IMG/VR virus record: IMGVR_UViG_3300044732_000912
Location: 1-30,572 of that record
DNA length: 30,572 nt
Origin: a virus
Reading direction: 5' to 3' (one strand)
Below are positions 1 through 5,388 of the stretch, one piece after another. The notes under the pieces are model-generated. The model was not told the origin of the DNA and ran no database searches. It saw only the letters and a program-made list of their open reading frames with translations. Each line of letters begins with the position of its first letter. Positions within the stretch are counted from its first letter, which is position 1. The position numbers were made by a program, and so were the translations under genes.

Positions 1-376
1 CCATCTGGCGCGAGAGTGCCTTGTCGCCCGAGAGCTTCATGCCCTTCTTCCAGGTCGCCGGGTGGACGGCCACGAAGGGAATGCCGAGGCCAGCCATGAC
101 GCCCTTCGCAGTGCCGAAAGCAGCGCCAAGTCTAAAGACGCTAGTTACTCCCTGCCCTGGCATCGCGGACACGGCCTCGATGACGCCGAAGGATGGCGCC
201 ATGGCCACGATGAGGTTCGTCAGCTCTTGATCATTGATCTCTCGGACTGTCTTCTTGGAGCCCTTCTTGGAGAAGACCGGCATATCGTAGACGCTAATCA
301 GCTTGCCGGAATCCATGTGGACGGCAGCAATGGCGCCGGACAAGCCGGGATCGATGCCAAGCACTACATTCGCCAT
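1..376 (-). CDS. RuvC-like Holliday junction resolvase (partial, C-terminus off the left edge)
   Basis: The reverse strand is open from an ATG at 376 to the window edge, giving 125 codons of the N-terminal part. It begins MANVVLGIDPGLSGAIAAV, the classic RuvC/RNase-H-fold first strand with the metal-binding Asp at residue 9 in the GIDPGLSG motif. A second acidic region (FGVIEAVSAMPGQG) fits the next catalytic acid of RuvC. A Lys-rich stretch and HPATWKKGMKL follow, as in phage-type RuvC resolvases. Such enzymes cut branched DNA formed in replication and recombination before packaging. The gene overlaps the end of the GcrA-like gene by 13 nt, so it is the fifth visible gene of the leftward early operon. 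The family call is firm; the C-terminal acids lie outside the window. Confidence 0.85.
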   Translation of the reverse strand, partial: MANVVLGIDPGLSGAIAAVHMDSGKLISVYDMPVFSKKGSKKTVREINDQELTNLIVAMAPSFGVIEAVSAMPGQGVTSVFRLGAAFGTAKGVMAGLGIPFVAVHPATWKKGMKLSGDKALSRQM

Positions 377-810
377 GTGATGATCTTCCTTTTGACTTGT
401 GGTGTGGGTTTTACGTGCGTCACCTGGTGATGGCGCTGGCAGTAGGAGGAGCCCTCCTGCTGGTGGCTGTTGCAGAAGAGGTGTTCGCCCTTCCTGTTGG
501 TGCCGACAGGAAACCGGCAGCCGGTTGCGCGGAGACGGATGAGGCGCACGCCCTTCTCACCGCTGGACCTGTCATTGAGCTTCGCCACCGGCGTAAGCTT
601 CACCAGGAGCGGCTGGGGCGGGGGAGCGGCGCGCTTGGACACGACGTGCCTGCCCTCGGGATCCACGGCGGTGCCGTGCTGGCGAGCCCTGTAGATGGCC
701 CCCATCACGACACTGCGGGAAACTCCAAGCTTCTGCGCTACCTGGCCGGATGTGAACCCTTCGGCCCACAGTGCCAGGATCGCATCGCGTTGGCTGGGGG
801 TATCACTCAC
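364..810 (-). CDS. GcrA-like cell-cycle regulator, phage-encoded (148 aa)
   Basis: The chosen start is the GTG at 810, which overlaps the upstream gene by 8 nt; a longer frame up to 885 only adds residues shadowing that gene. Residues 8-45 form a compact helix-turn-helix (LWAEGFTSGQVAQKLGVSRS then VVMGAIYRAR) of the GcrA type. A basic, Pro-rich linker follows (about 46-90). The C-terminal block CRFPVG (C98), LFCNSHQQEG (C113), SSYCQRHH (C124) matches the GcrA C-terminal motif of Cys/His with FC and YC.xH. In Caulobacter GcrA binds sigma70-RNA polymerase and promoters carrying CcrM-methylated GANTC sites. A phage copy could redirect host polymerase to phage promoters or alter the host cell cycle; that role is inference. 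It sits between a 67-aa gene and the ruvC-like gene in the early operon. Confidence 0.85.
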   Translation of the reverse strand: MSDTPSQRDAILALWAEGFTSGQVAQKLGVSRSVVMGAIYRARQHGTAVDPEGRHVVSKRAAPPPQPLLVKLTPVAKLNDRSSGEKGVRLIRLRATGCRFPVGTNRKGEHLFCNSHQQEGSSYCQRHHQVTHVKPTPQVKRKIITWRM

Positions 811-1006
811 CGATGAGCCCGCGCAGCGCAGCCAGCTCGGCGTCGAGGGCCGCCTGCACGTCGGCGTAGCAGGCATTGACGCCATCGACCAAGGCCTGGC
901 GCCTCGCTTCGGCGTCTTCCTTAAAGATCTGGATGCGGGCGGCGCGATCGAGGATGCCCTGTTGCATCTGGTCGAGCTTGTCGGCGAATGCGGTAATGGT
1001 GGTCAC
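803..1006 (-). CDS. hypothetical early protein, 67 aa, helical
   Basis: A GTG start at 1006 overlaps the stop of the upstream gene (GTGA), and the end overlaps the GcrA-like start by 8 nt, so the gene is embedded in a translationally coupled operon. The product is short and almost entirely helix-forming, with heptad-like spacing (AFADKLDQMQQGILDRAA, then EARRQALVDGVNACYADV). It has one Cys and no membrane segment. No family is recognised. It may be a small partner of the neighbouring nucleotide-pool or regulatory proteins, but nothing in the sequence shows that. Existence is supported mainly by the tight packing and the absence of any alternative frame. Confidence 0.6.
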   Translation of the reverse strand: MTTITAFADKLDQMQQGILDRAARIQIFKEDAEARRQALVDGVNACYADVQAALDAELAALRGLIGE

Positions 1007-1362
1007 GGTGTGTTTTCTCCTTGGGTTTCAGTATTGGTGACATTTCCGACATGATGAGACGCTGGGCGGTCGTCGGTCCCGATCCCGCGAATTTCGTAAG
1101 CCAGAAGGAAGCAAGCACAGCAGCCCGCATGAGCGAGGTGCGAGAAGCCCGTCTCAGGGTCTTTGCTCTCGCCTTCCCACCAGGCCGTCATGTGGCGCAT
1201 CAGAGCCGAGTAGCAGCGGCTCCATGCCATGCCGTTTTCCCAGTTCCTGGGGGCATATTTTCTCGAGCCGAAGTCGAGGACTGCGACGATGGCGCGGAAG
1301 CTATCCCATGGCGCGAGATGCCAAGGGTCCTTGCCGCCGTCGTGCTTGATGCCTTCGCTCAT
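1003..1362 (-). CDS. dATP/dGTP diphosphohydrolase N-terminal-like protein (DUF5664 type)
   Basis: This 119-aa protein has the recognisable all-helical DUF5664 pattern: KHDGGKDPWHLAPWDSF near the N-terminus, then VLDFGSRKYAPRNWENG, a helix with MRHMTAWWEGESKDPETG, and SHLAHAGCCACFLLAYEIRG. The acidic EGE/KDPE and HLAHA residues resemble the metal-binding helices of MazG-like nucleotide pyrophosphohydrolases. The family (named dATP/dGTP diphosphohydrolase, N-terminal) includes MazZ-type enzymes of phages that replace adenine with 2-aminoadenine, but it is also widespread in phages without that modification. No PurZ or DatZ gene is visible here. A role in shaping the dNTP pool during replication is the likely inference. 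The start overlaps the Cro-like gene's stop by one base (TGATG). Confidence 0.8.
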   Translation of the reverse strand: MSEGIKHDGGKDPWHLAPWDSFRAIVAVLDFGSRKYAPRNWENGMAWSRCYSALMRHMTAWWEGESKDPETGFSHLAHAGCCACFLLAYEIRGIGTDDRPASHHVGNVTNTETQGENTP

Positions 1363-1601
1363 CAGGCCACCGGCGCGAAGGGATCGAGGCGCGGCAGGGC
1401 GTCTATGGATGGGATGACGCGGCGCTTGATGGCCAGGTCGATGAGGGCCGCGGCGTAGCGGCCAGGGACGGAATTGCGCCTCACCCAGAAGTAGACGGTG
1501 CGGGCCTTGAGATCCTCGGCACCCATGGCACCGGCGACGACTTCAGGGCCGCCCATCATGTCGATGAGGTGGGCGTAGTCGATCGGAGTTGTATTAATCA
1601 T
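1362..1601 (-). CDS. Cro-like/YdaS-type HTH regulator, first gene of leftward early operon
   Basis: The protein is 79 aa. Residues 13-60 read LIDMMGGPEVVAGAMGAEDL, KARTVYFWVRRNSVPGRYAA, ALIDLAIKRRV, a short helix-turn-helix of the Cro/YdaS kind in which the recognition helix follows the ARTVYFW turn and the NSVPGRYAAAL tail is characteristic. It is transcribed divergently from the XRE repressor gene across 251 bp, the usual cro/cI arrangement, so it probably represses the lysogeny promoter and turns down its own operon. No strong Shine-Dalgarno sequence is seen before the ATG at 1601. A candidate promoter lies about 160 bp upstream, implying a long 5' leader. The stop is fused to the next start. 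Confidence 0.8.
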   Translation of the reverse strand: MINTTPIDYAHLIDMMGGPEVVAGAMGAEDLKARTVYFWVRRNSVPGRYAAALIDLAIKRRVIPSIDALPRLDPFAPVA

Positions 1602-1852
1602 GATTCGTTTGGGTTTTCTACAGAATCAACAATCGCCCCAAATTGCAGAACGAAACCGGAATGGTCAAGCGCAAAAAGAAACAACCCATGCCTAAATGCC
1701 CGCAGTTGGGCGATCTCGCCAGTTTACCCCTTGCTATTTCGGGTTTTTGCGTCTACGTATTTCTAGCAAGTCGCAACAAAATATGCAAACTGCGACAAGA
1801 TTGTTTACGTCAGGACAATCTCAAATCTAGAAGAATGCTGAGGTTTGAATTC
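1602..1852. promoter_or_regulatory. divergent cro/cI-type control region with nested inverted repeats
   Basis: This 251-bp gap separates the Cro-like gene (leftward) from the XRE repressor gene (rightward) and is clearly more AT-rich than its surroundings. Three dyads share almost one axis: TTCTAG (1761-1766) with CTAGAA (1827-1832), centred at 1796.5; GTCGCA (1770-1775) with TGCGAC (1791-1796), centred at 1783; and AGATTGT (1798-1804) with ACAATCT (1815-1821), centred at 1809.5. The two inner dyads are plausible operators for the repressor and Cro-like proteins. Two GANTC sites (1602-1606 and 1623-1627) lie just before the Cro-like ATG. Assignment of sites to proteins is inference. Confidence 0.65.
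1760..1788 (-). promoter_or_regulatory. candidate leftward early promoter
   Basis: On the reverse strand TTGCAT (1788-1783) and TAGAAA (1765-1760) are separated by 17 bp, each matching the sigma70 consensus at four of six positions. The GTCGCA/TGCGAC dyad (1770-1796) overlaps the -35 element and the spacer, as expected for an operator. Transcription would start near 1753 and read toward the Cro-like gene. Sequence-only prediction. Confidence 0.4.
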
Positions 1853-2308
1853 ATGAGCAAAGCTCCCCGCAGGCTATTGCCTCCTACCGCAGGGCGTACG
1901 CCAATACAGAAGCACGCAATTCAGCAATTCGGGCGCCGCCTGCATGAGCTGATCGTCGAAAGAAACATGAGCCAGTCAGACCTGGCTCGGAAGGCCTTCG
2001 GCGTCGAGACGAGCAAAGACGGCTACCCCGGCGCCAAGGGACGAGATCGAATCTCGGCCTACATCTCCGGTCGAACCTACCCCGAGCCCCGCACGCTGAA
2101 GCGAATCGCTGACGCCCTGGGGATGACGGTTGAAGAGCTGGCGCCTGACATTACAGCGGCAGCCGTCGATCGTGAGAACCCAGAGATCGCCATCACGATG
2201 GCCTCCGGGCATCCCGACCGGGTTCATCTGCGGGTGGATATGCTGGTTCCGTTGTTGGTCGCCATGGAGATCGGCTCGATCCTGGCAAAACTAGAAAAGG
2301 GGCATTGA
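1853..2308 (+). CDS. XRE-family (CI-like) repressor, 151 aa, no protease domain
   Basis: The frame is open upstream to 1643, but the ATG at 1853 lies past the control region and starts the conserved part. Residues about 24-95 form an XRE helix-turn-helix (FGRRLHELIVERNMSQSDLA, then ISAYISGRTYPEPRTLKRIA, ADALGMTVEELAP). A loop of about 15 residues (ETSKDGYPGAKGRD) is inserted inside the motif between the positioning helix and ISAYISG. The remaining 55 residues are hydrophobic and may dimerise (HLRVDMLVPLLVAMEIGSIL). There is no S24/LexA-like Ser-Lys domain, so RecA-triggered self-cleavage is not expected. It is the first gene of the rightward lysogeny operon and the likely prophage repressor. 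Confidence 0.8.
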   Translation: MSKAPRRLLPPTAGRTPIQKHAIQQFGRRLHELIVERNMSQSDLARKAFGVETSKDGYPGAKGRDRISAYISGRTYPEPRTLKRIADALGMTVEELAPDITAAAVDRENPEIAITMASGHPDRVHLRVDMLVPLLVAMEIGSILAKLEKGH

Positions 2309-2332
2309 CCCCCAAGGAGAGATGGGAACGTC

Positions 2333-2587
2333 ATGACTACTGCTTTCCGGTCGGGAGGGGAAATCTCCGACACTCTTGAGCTGATCGAAAACGCACTTGG
2401 GCCAGCCTTCAACGAAGTGGCCGAAGCTGCGGGAATAAGCACCGAGAGCTTCAATACCGGCCTCCTCATCTACTCCTGCCTGGCATGCGCCTCTGATGGC
2501 ACTTCGTTGGGCCTAATACGCGAACTCGTTGATCTATCACTCCAAGCAGCCGACGACACGAATGCACAGCCCTACCTTATTGACTGA
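2333..2587 (+). CDS. hypothetical protein between repressor and excisionase-like gene
   Basis: This is an 84-aa protein starting at an ATG 24 nt after the repressor stop; AAGGAG at 2314-2319 lies 13 nt upstream, rather far, so the start is not certain. The sequence is acidic and helical (SDTLELIENALGPAFNEVAE, then TGLLIYSCLACASDGTSLGL, IRELVDLSLQAA) with two Cys and no membrane segment or known motif. Its end overlaps the excisionase-like start at 2562 by 26 nt, so the two are probably translationally coupled. Its place among lysogeny genes suggests a regulatory or recombination accessory role, but no function can be read from the sequence. Confidence 0.6.
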   Translation: MTTAFRSGGEISDTLELIENALGPAFNEVAEAAGISTESFNTGLLIYSCLACASDGTSLGLIRELVDLSLQAADDTNAQPYLID

Positions 2588-2876
2588 CGCCGAAGCTGGC
2601 GCCCTCCTCCGGCGATCATCGGAAACGATCGCAAGGTGGCGCCGCGAGGGGCGGATCCGGTTCATCCCTGGTCGGCCCTGCCTGATCCATCTCACGGACC
2701 TTTTGGATTTTATCGAGGAACTCAAATGCAGACGAAACTCGAACTCTCCCGCACCGGCAGATGGGAAGTCCGCTACAGCGAAAAGCTCCCCAATGGCACC
2801 TACAGGTCCCGGTCCATCAGCACACGCCAGACGGATCGCAGCGAGGCTGAACGCTGGCAGAAAGCTTTCGAGGTAG
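2562..2876 (+). CDS. excisionase-like MerR/Xis helix-turn-helix protein
   Basis: The start is the ATG at 2562, inside the end of the previous gene. Residues 1-53 contain a winged-helix excisionase pattern: LTDAEAGALLRRSSETIARW, RREGRIRFIPG, then HLTDLLDFIEEL, very like the DNA-binding domain used by phage excisionases and Torsin/AlpA-type proteins (known family: HTH_17). The remaining 50 residues are Ser/Pro/Ala-rich and basic, and are encoded in the 151 nt that also encode the start of the integrase in another frame. This protein probably bends att DNA and sets the direction of recombination. Adjacency to and overlap with the integrase support this. The family call is good; the length of the functional protein is uncertain. 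Confidence 0.75.
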   Translation: MHSPTLLTDAEAGALLRRSSETIARWRREGRIRFIPGRPCLIHLTDLLDFIEELKCRRNSNSPAPADGKSATAKSSPMAPTGPGPSAHARRIAARLNAGRKLSR

Positions 2877-3742
2877 AGCTTCTCCAGGCGGCCACGCGCG
2901 CCGAGGGCGCCCTCTTCGGCGACCTGATCCAGGCATACATGCAACGCGACAAGTTCCGGCGCCGCCCCGTCGGCGATAAGCTCATCTATTTTCTGCGGCA
3001 GCTCGATCGCGGCATCGGCAGCCTGTCAGTGAAGGAGCTGACGGAGCCCGTCCTGGCCGACTACATCGAGCGCCAGGAATGGGCTCAGGGAACCGCCAGG
3101 CGCGCGATCTCGACCATCCGCGCCGTGCAGGCATATGCCGTGAAGGCCCGCCTGGTGAAGGCCGAGGACGTGCCCTATGTCGAGCGGCCACCGGCAGCCC
3201 CTCCCCGCGACAAGTGGCTGAACGAGGACGAGGAGGCGCAGCTCTACGCTCTCGCCCTGGGCTTCTCGATGGGCCGCGACCGCCTGAACCGCGTCACGCT
3301 GTTCACCTGCATTGCCCTCGACACCGGCCAGCGCAAGAACGCGATCCTGAATCTCACTTGGAGCAAGGTGGACCTCGAATCGGGCATCATCGACTTCCGG
3401 CTCGGCAAGGGTGCTGCGAACAAGCGGCAATCCATCGTGCCGATCTCCCGGCGCCTGCGGCCACTCCTCGAGCGGGCCTACCGGGAGCGTGAGAGCGACT
3501 TCGTGCTGTTCACGAATCGCGAGATTCATGCGCAATACGATGCCTTCGTCGCCTCGCGCGGCTTCGAAGGAATGAACCCCCACAGCCTCCGTCACACCTG
3601 GGCCACCCTCAACCTCCGCGCCGGGTCAACGATCTGGGAGGTCGCCGGTGTCCTGGGGAACAGCCCGCAGCTCGTCGCCGCGGTTTATGGGCATCATGCT
3701 CCCGACCATCTGCGTGGCGTCATCGACCGGCGCTTCGAATAG
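2726..3742 (+). CDS. int: tyrosine integrase (338 aa)
   Basis: The ATG at 2726 is preceded by GAGGAA at 2714-2719. An N-terminal arm-binding-like segment (GRWEVRYSEKLPNGTYRSRS, residues 11-30) is followed by a SAM-like core-binding domain (about 60-145) and a catalytic domain (160-338). Visible catalytic residues are R203 (DTGQRKNAILNLTW), probable K233, H286-S-L-R289-H (PHSLRHTWATL) and Y321 (AAVYGHH). The position usually held by His or Trp after LG is Asn312 (VLGNSPQ), a conservative but notable change. It catalyses integration between attP and the host attB site, with the overlapping excisionase-like protein probably needed for excision. A perfect hairpin terminator follows 20 nt after the stop. 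The family call is firm. Confidence 0.93.
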   Translation: MQTKLELSRTGRWEVRYSEKLPNGTYRSRSISTRQTDRSEAERWQKAFEVELLQAATRAEGALFGDLIQAYMQRDKFRRRPVGDKLIYFLRQLDRGIGSLSVKELTEPVLADYIERQEWAQGTARRAISTIRAVQAYAVKARLVKAEDVPYVERPPAAPPRDKWLNEDEEAQLYALALGFSMGRDRLNRVTLFTCIALDTGQRKNAILNLTWSKVDLESGIIDFRLGKGAANKRQSIVPISRRLRPLLERAYRERESDFVLFTNREIHAQYDAFVASRGFEGMNPHSLRHTWATLNLRAGSTIWEVAGVLGNSPQLVAAVYGHHAPDHLRGVIDRRFE

Positions 3743-3762
3743 GGGAGCGCACCAGGGCAATA

Positions 3763-3797
3763 GAAAACGGCGGCCAGGTTACCCCGCCGCCGTTTTC
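3763..3797 (+). terminator. rho-independent terminator after integrase (possibly bidirectional)
   Basis: A perfect 12-bp stem, GAAAACGGCGGC (3763-3774) with GCCGCCGTTTTC (3786-3797), has an 11-nt loop. The outer A4/T4 tracts give U-rich 3' ends in both directions. It lies 20 nt after the integrase stop and also ends any leftward transcript crossing the repeat array. Confidence 0.85.
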
Positions 3798-3805
3798 GTT
3801 CCCCG

Positions 3806-4210
3806 CCGCGCCTTGCCATGCCAGGCCGCGCCCCGCCATGCCCCGCCGGGATGCCCTTGCCGCGCCTTGCCACGCCCTACCTAGCCCAGCCTAACCGCGC
3901 CGTGAAACCCACGCCGTGCCATGCCTTGCCTAGCCATGCCGTGCCTTGCCATGCCTCGCCTTGAAACCCTCGCCATGCCAGGCCGCGCCTAGCCTTGCCT
4001 CGCCACGCCTCACCGCGCCGCGAAACCCATGCCTCGCCATACCACGCCTCGCCGTGCCTGGCCTAACCGCGCCAAACCACGAAACCCATGCCAGGCCTCG
4101 CCATACCACGCCTCGCCTTGCCTTGCCTTGCCGGGCCGCGAAACCCATGCCTCGCCTTGCCATGCCGCACCTTGCCGAGCCTAGCCACGCCTTGCCAGGC
4201 CACGAAACCC
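3806..4210. repeat. pentamer (GCCNN) array with a 59-nt super-period marked by GAAACCC boxes
   Basis: About 400 bp consist of 5-nt units with invariant CC, mostly preceded by G, and two varying bases (GCCTT, GCCAT, GCCAG, GCCGC and similar). The box GAAACCC occurs at 3904, 3963, 4022, 4081, 4140 and 4204, that is, at intervals of 59, 59, 59, 59 and 64 nt. The last four boxes extend to GAAACCCATG. Each interval equals a whole number of pentamers minus one base, so the pentamer phase slips by one at each box. The array fills the convergent gap between the integrase terminator and the end of the 201-aa gene. Open frames run through it only because the repeats have few stops; no ribosome-binding site or credible protein is seen. 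Function unknown. Confidence 0.9.
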
Positions 4211-4215
4211 ATGGC

Positions 4216-4243
4216 GCCGGTGGCAGGGGATCCCGCCACCGGC
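4216..4243 (-). terminator. hairpin at the end of the leftward 201-aa gene
   Basis: GCCGGTGGC (4216-4224) and GCCACCGGC (4235-4243) form a perfect 9-bp stem with a 10-nt loop, 7 nt beyond the stop of the 201-aa gene. There is no U-tract on the leftward side, so it may be a weak terminator or a 3'-end stabiliser, and it marks the edge of the pentamer array. Confidence 0.5.
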
Positions 4244-4250
4244 TGCATCG

Positions 4251-4856
4251 TCAGGCCGCCTTAGCGACCGGCGCCTTCATCTCTTCGAAGGACAGAAGGT
4301 AGCCGCGGCCATAGCGCGGGCGCCAATCGCCGAGGCCCTTCAGGTTGAGGCAGTCCTCGATCCAACGCTTGAGCTGCGCGGGGTTCGCGATCTCGGTGGC
4401 CAGGCTCACGGTGAACTTAGCCTCGACGTTCGAGAACATCGGGCGGGTACGCATGATGCGCGCCTGGCCGACGCGAACCGGCACAACCAGCCGGTGGTCG
4501 TCGCTGACCTTCAGCTCATCGAGGGACAGCGGGCCGCCGTCATACGTGATGATAGCGTCATCCTCGACGATCACCGAGCTGAGGCACTGCTTGCCCTCCT
4601 TCGCGATCTTTGCACCCTCGGCGATGGCAGCCTCGAAAATGCGGCCAGGGATAATCACCTGCTTCTTGCTGTCGAGGTAGAGGCCTGCCTCATACTCGAT
4701 GAGGGCGAGCTGCTCATGGTCAGCGTCGGTCTTCTTCCGCTTCGATGAGATCTCCTTCATCGCCTTCGCATAAGGGTCCAGCGGATCCGCAGACCGCGCG
4801 TTGTGCGAGAGGAACTTGTCGATGTGGATGCTGATGGTGTACTGCTTCATGCTCAT
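4251..4856 (-). CDS. unrecognised early phage protein (201 aa) ending in a GLGDWRPRYGRGY motif
   Basis: The ATG at 4856 has AAGGAG nine bases upstream; a second ATG two codons later is possible. The protein is soluble and mixed alpha/beta. An N-terminal strand (MKQYTISIHID) leads to a charged helical region (AKAMKEISSKRKKTDADHEQ, residues about 29-48), then a segment with IIPGRIFEAAIAEGAKIAKE, and several strands (VIVEDDAIITYDGG, HRLVVPVRVGQARIMRTRP). The C-terminal GLGDWRPRYGRGYLLSFEEM is glycine-rich, loosely like the G-rich loops of RAMP/Cas7-fold RNA-binding proteins; that is only a resemblance. It follows the HNH gene by 18 nt in one leftward unit that is probably controlled by the RHH protein. 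Function unknown. Confidence 0.7.
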   Translation of the reverse strand: MSMKQYTISIHIDKFLSHNARSADPLDPYAKAMKEISSKRKKTDADHEQLALIEYEAGLYLDSKKQVIIPGRIFEAAIAEGAKIAKEGKQCLSSVIVEDDAIITYDGGPLSLDELKVSDDHRLVVPVRVGQARIMRTRPMFSNVEAKFTVSLATEIANPAQLKRWIEDCLNLKGLGDWRPRYGRGYLLSFEEMKAPVAKAA

Positions 4857-4874
4857 GGCTGATTGCTCCTTGCG

Positions 4875-5330
4875 TTAGCCGTGTTTACGTGAGGTGGGGC
4901 GGAAGGCTGGTCTTGCTGGCTCAGTCTTCTGCTCCACTTTCACCTCGATGCGCCGCGCCTGCGGCACATATCTCGGCGCTTCTTCAGCGGTCGAGAATTC
5001 TACAGTGATGCTCATGTCACCGGCGGCATACCGCTTCGTGCGGATCCGCGAGGTGATGGCATCATGGCAGGGCTCGCAGAGGAGGATCACGTCCTCGATG
5101 CGCTCCTGGCCGAATTGATTGTAGAGCCGGTGATGCAGCTCGAAACGGAACGGGCCACCCTCAACCTCAGCGCAGGTGCCGCAATAGACCTTGCCATCGG
5201 CGGTCTGAAGCGCGCGGCGCTGTTCGCGAAGATCTGCCCAGTTCTCGGGATTGCGCTGCTGGTTGGCCGGGCGCTTGATCACGCTACCGTCCACCACATT
5301 CACCCGATTGATCCGTCCCTTGGTCTTCAT
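4875..5330 (-). CDS. HNH endonuclease-like protein (151 aa)
   Basis: The ATG at 5330 is preceded by AAGGAG. The central part carries an HNH/zinc pattern: YCGTC (C-x2-C, near residue 50), FELHHRLYNQFGQERIEDVI with the catalytic His pair, then LLCEPCHDAIT (C-x2-C-H). Basic N- and C-terminal tails flank it, and the last 40 residues (QKTEPARPAFRPTSRKHG) look disordered. HNH proteins cut or nick DNA; in phages they act in packaging, recombination or as homing enzymes. Here the gene is early-region, away from the terminase, and paired with a 201-aa unknown protein, so a packaging role is less likely. The two TATCC inverted repeats upstream suggest control by the divergently encoded RHH protein. Confidence 0.75.
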   Translation of the reverse strand: MKTKGRINRVNVVDGSVIKRPANQQRNPENWADLREQRRALQTADGKVYCGTCAEVEGGPFRFELHHRLYNQFGQERIEDVILLCEPCHDAITSRIRTKRYAAGDMSITVEFSTAEEAPRYVPQARRIEVKVEQKTEPARPAFRPTSRKHG

Positions 5331-5347
5331 GTCGGCTCCTTGATGTG

Positions 5348-5373
5348 TGGATAGTTATGCGGCTTCCTATCCA
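5348..5373. promoter_or_regulatory. operator-like inverted repeat over the HNH-gene promoter
   Basis: TGGATAG (5348-5354) and CTATCCA (5367-5373) form a perfect 7-bp dyad. On the reverse strand TTGACT (5380-5375) and CATAAC (5359-5354), spaced by 15 bp, form a possible promoter for the HNH gene that this dyad overlaps. Its half-site TATCC is shared with a second dyad 41 bp away. Confidence 0.5.
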
Positions 5374-5388
5374 AAGTCAATACCCCGC

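Noticed and set aside
3904-4210. CRISPR array, because of near-constant 59-nt spacing of GAAACCC boxes
   Set aside because: The repeated box is only 7-10 bp, the intervening DNA is itself a pentamer repeat rather than unique spacers, and no cas genes are present.
3946-4302. Protein-coding frames across the pentamer array on both strands
   Set aside because: They arise from stop-poor GC-rich repeats, have no ribosome-binding site and give odd Pro/Ala/His or Arg/Gly-rich chains.
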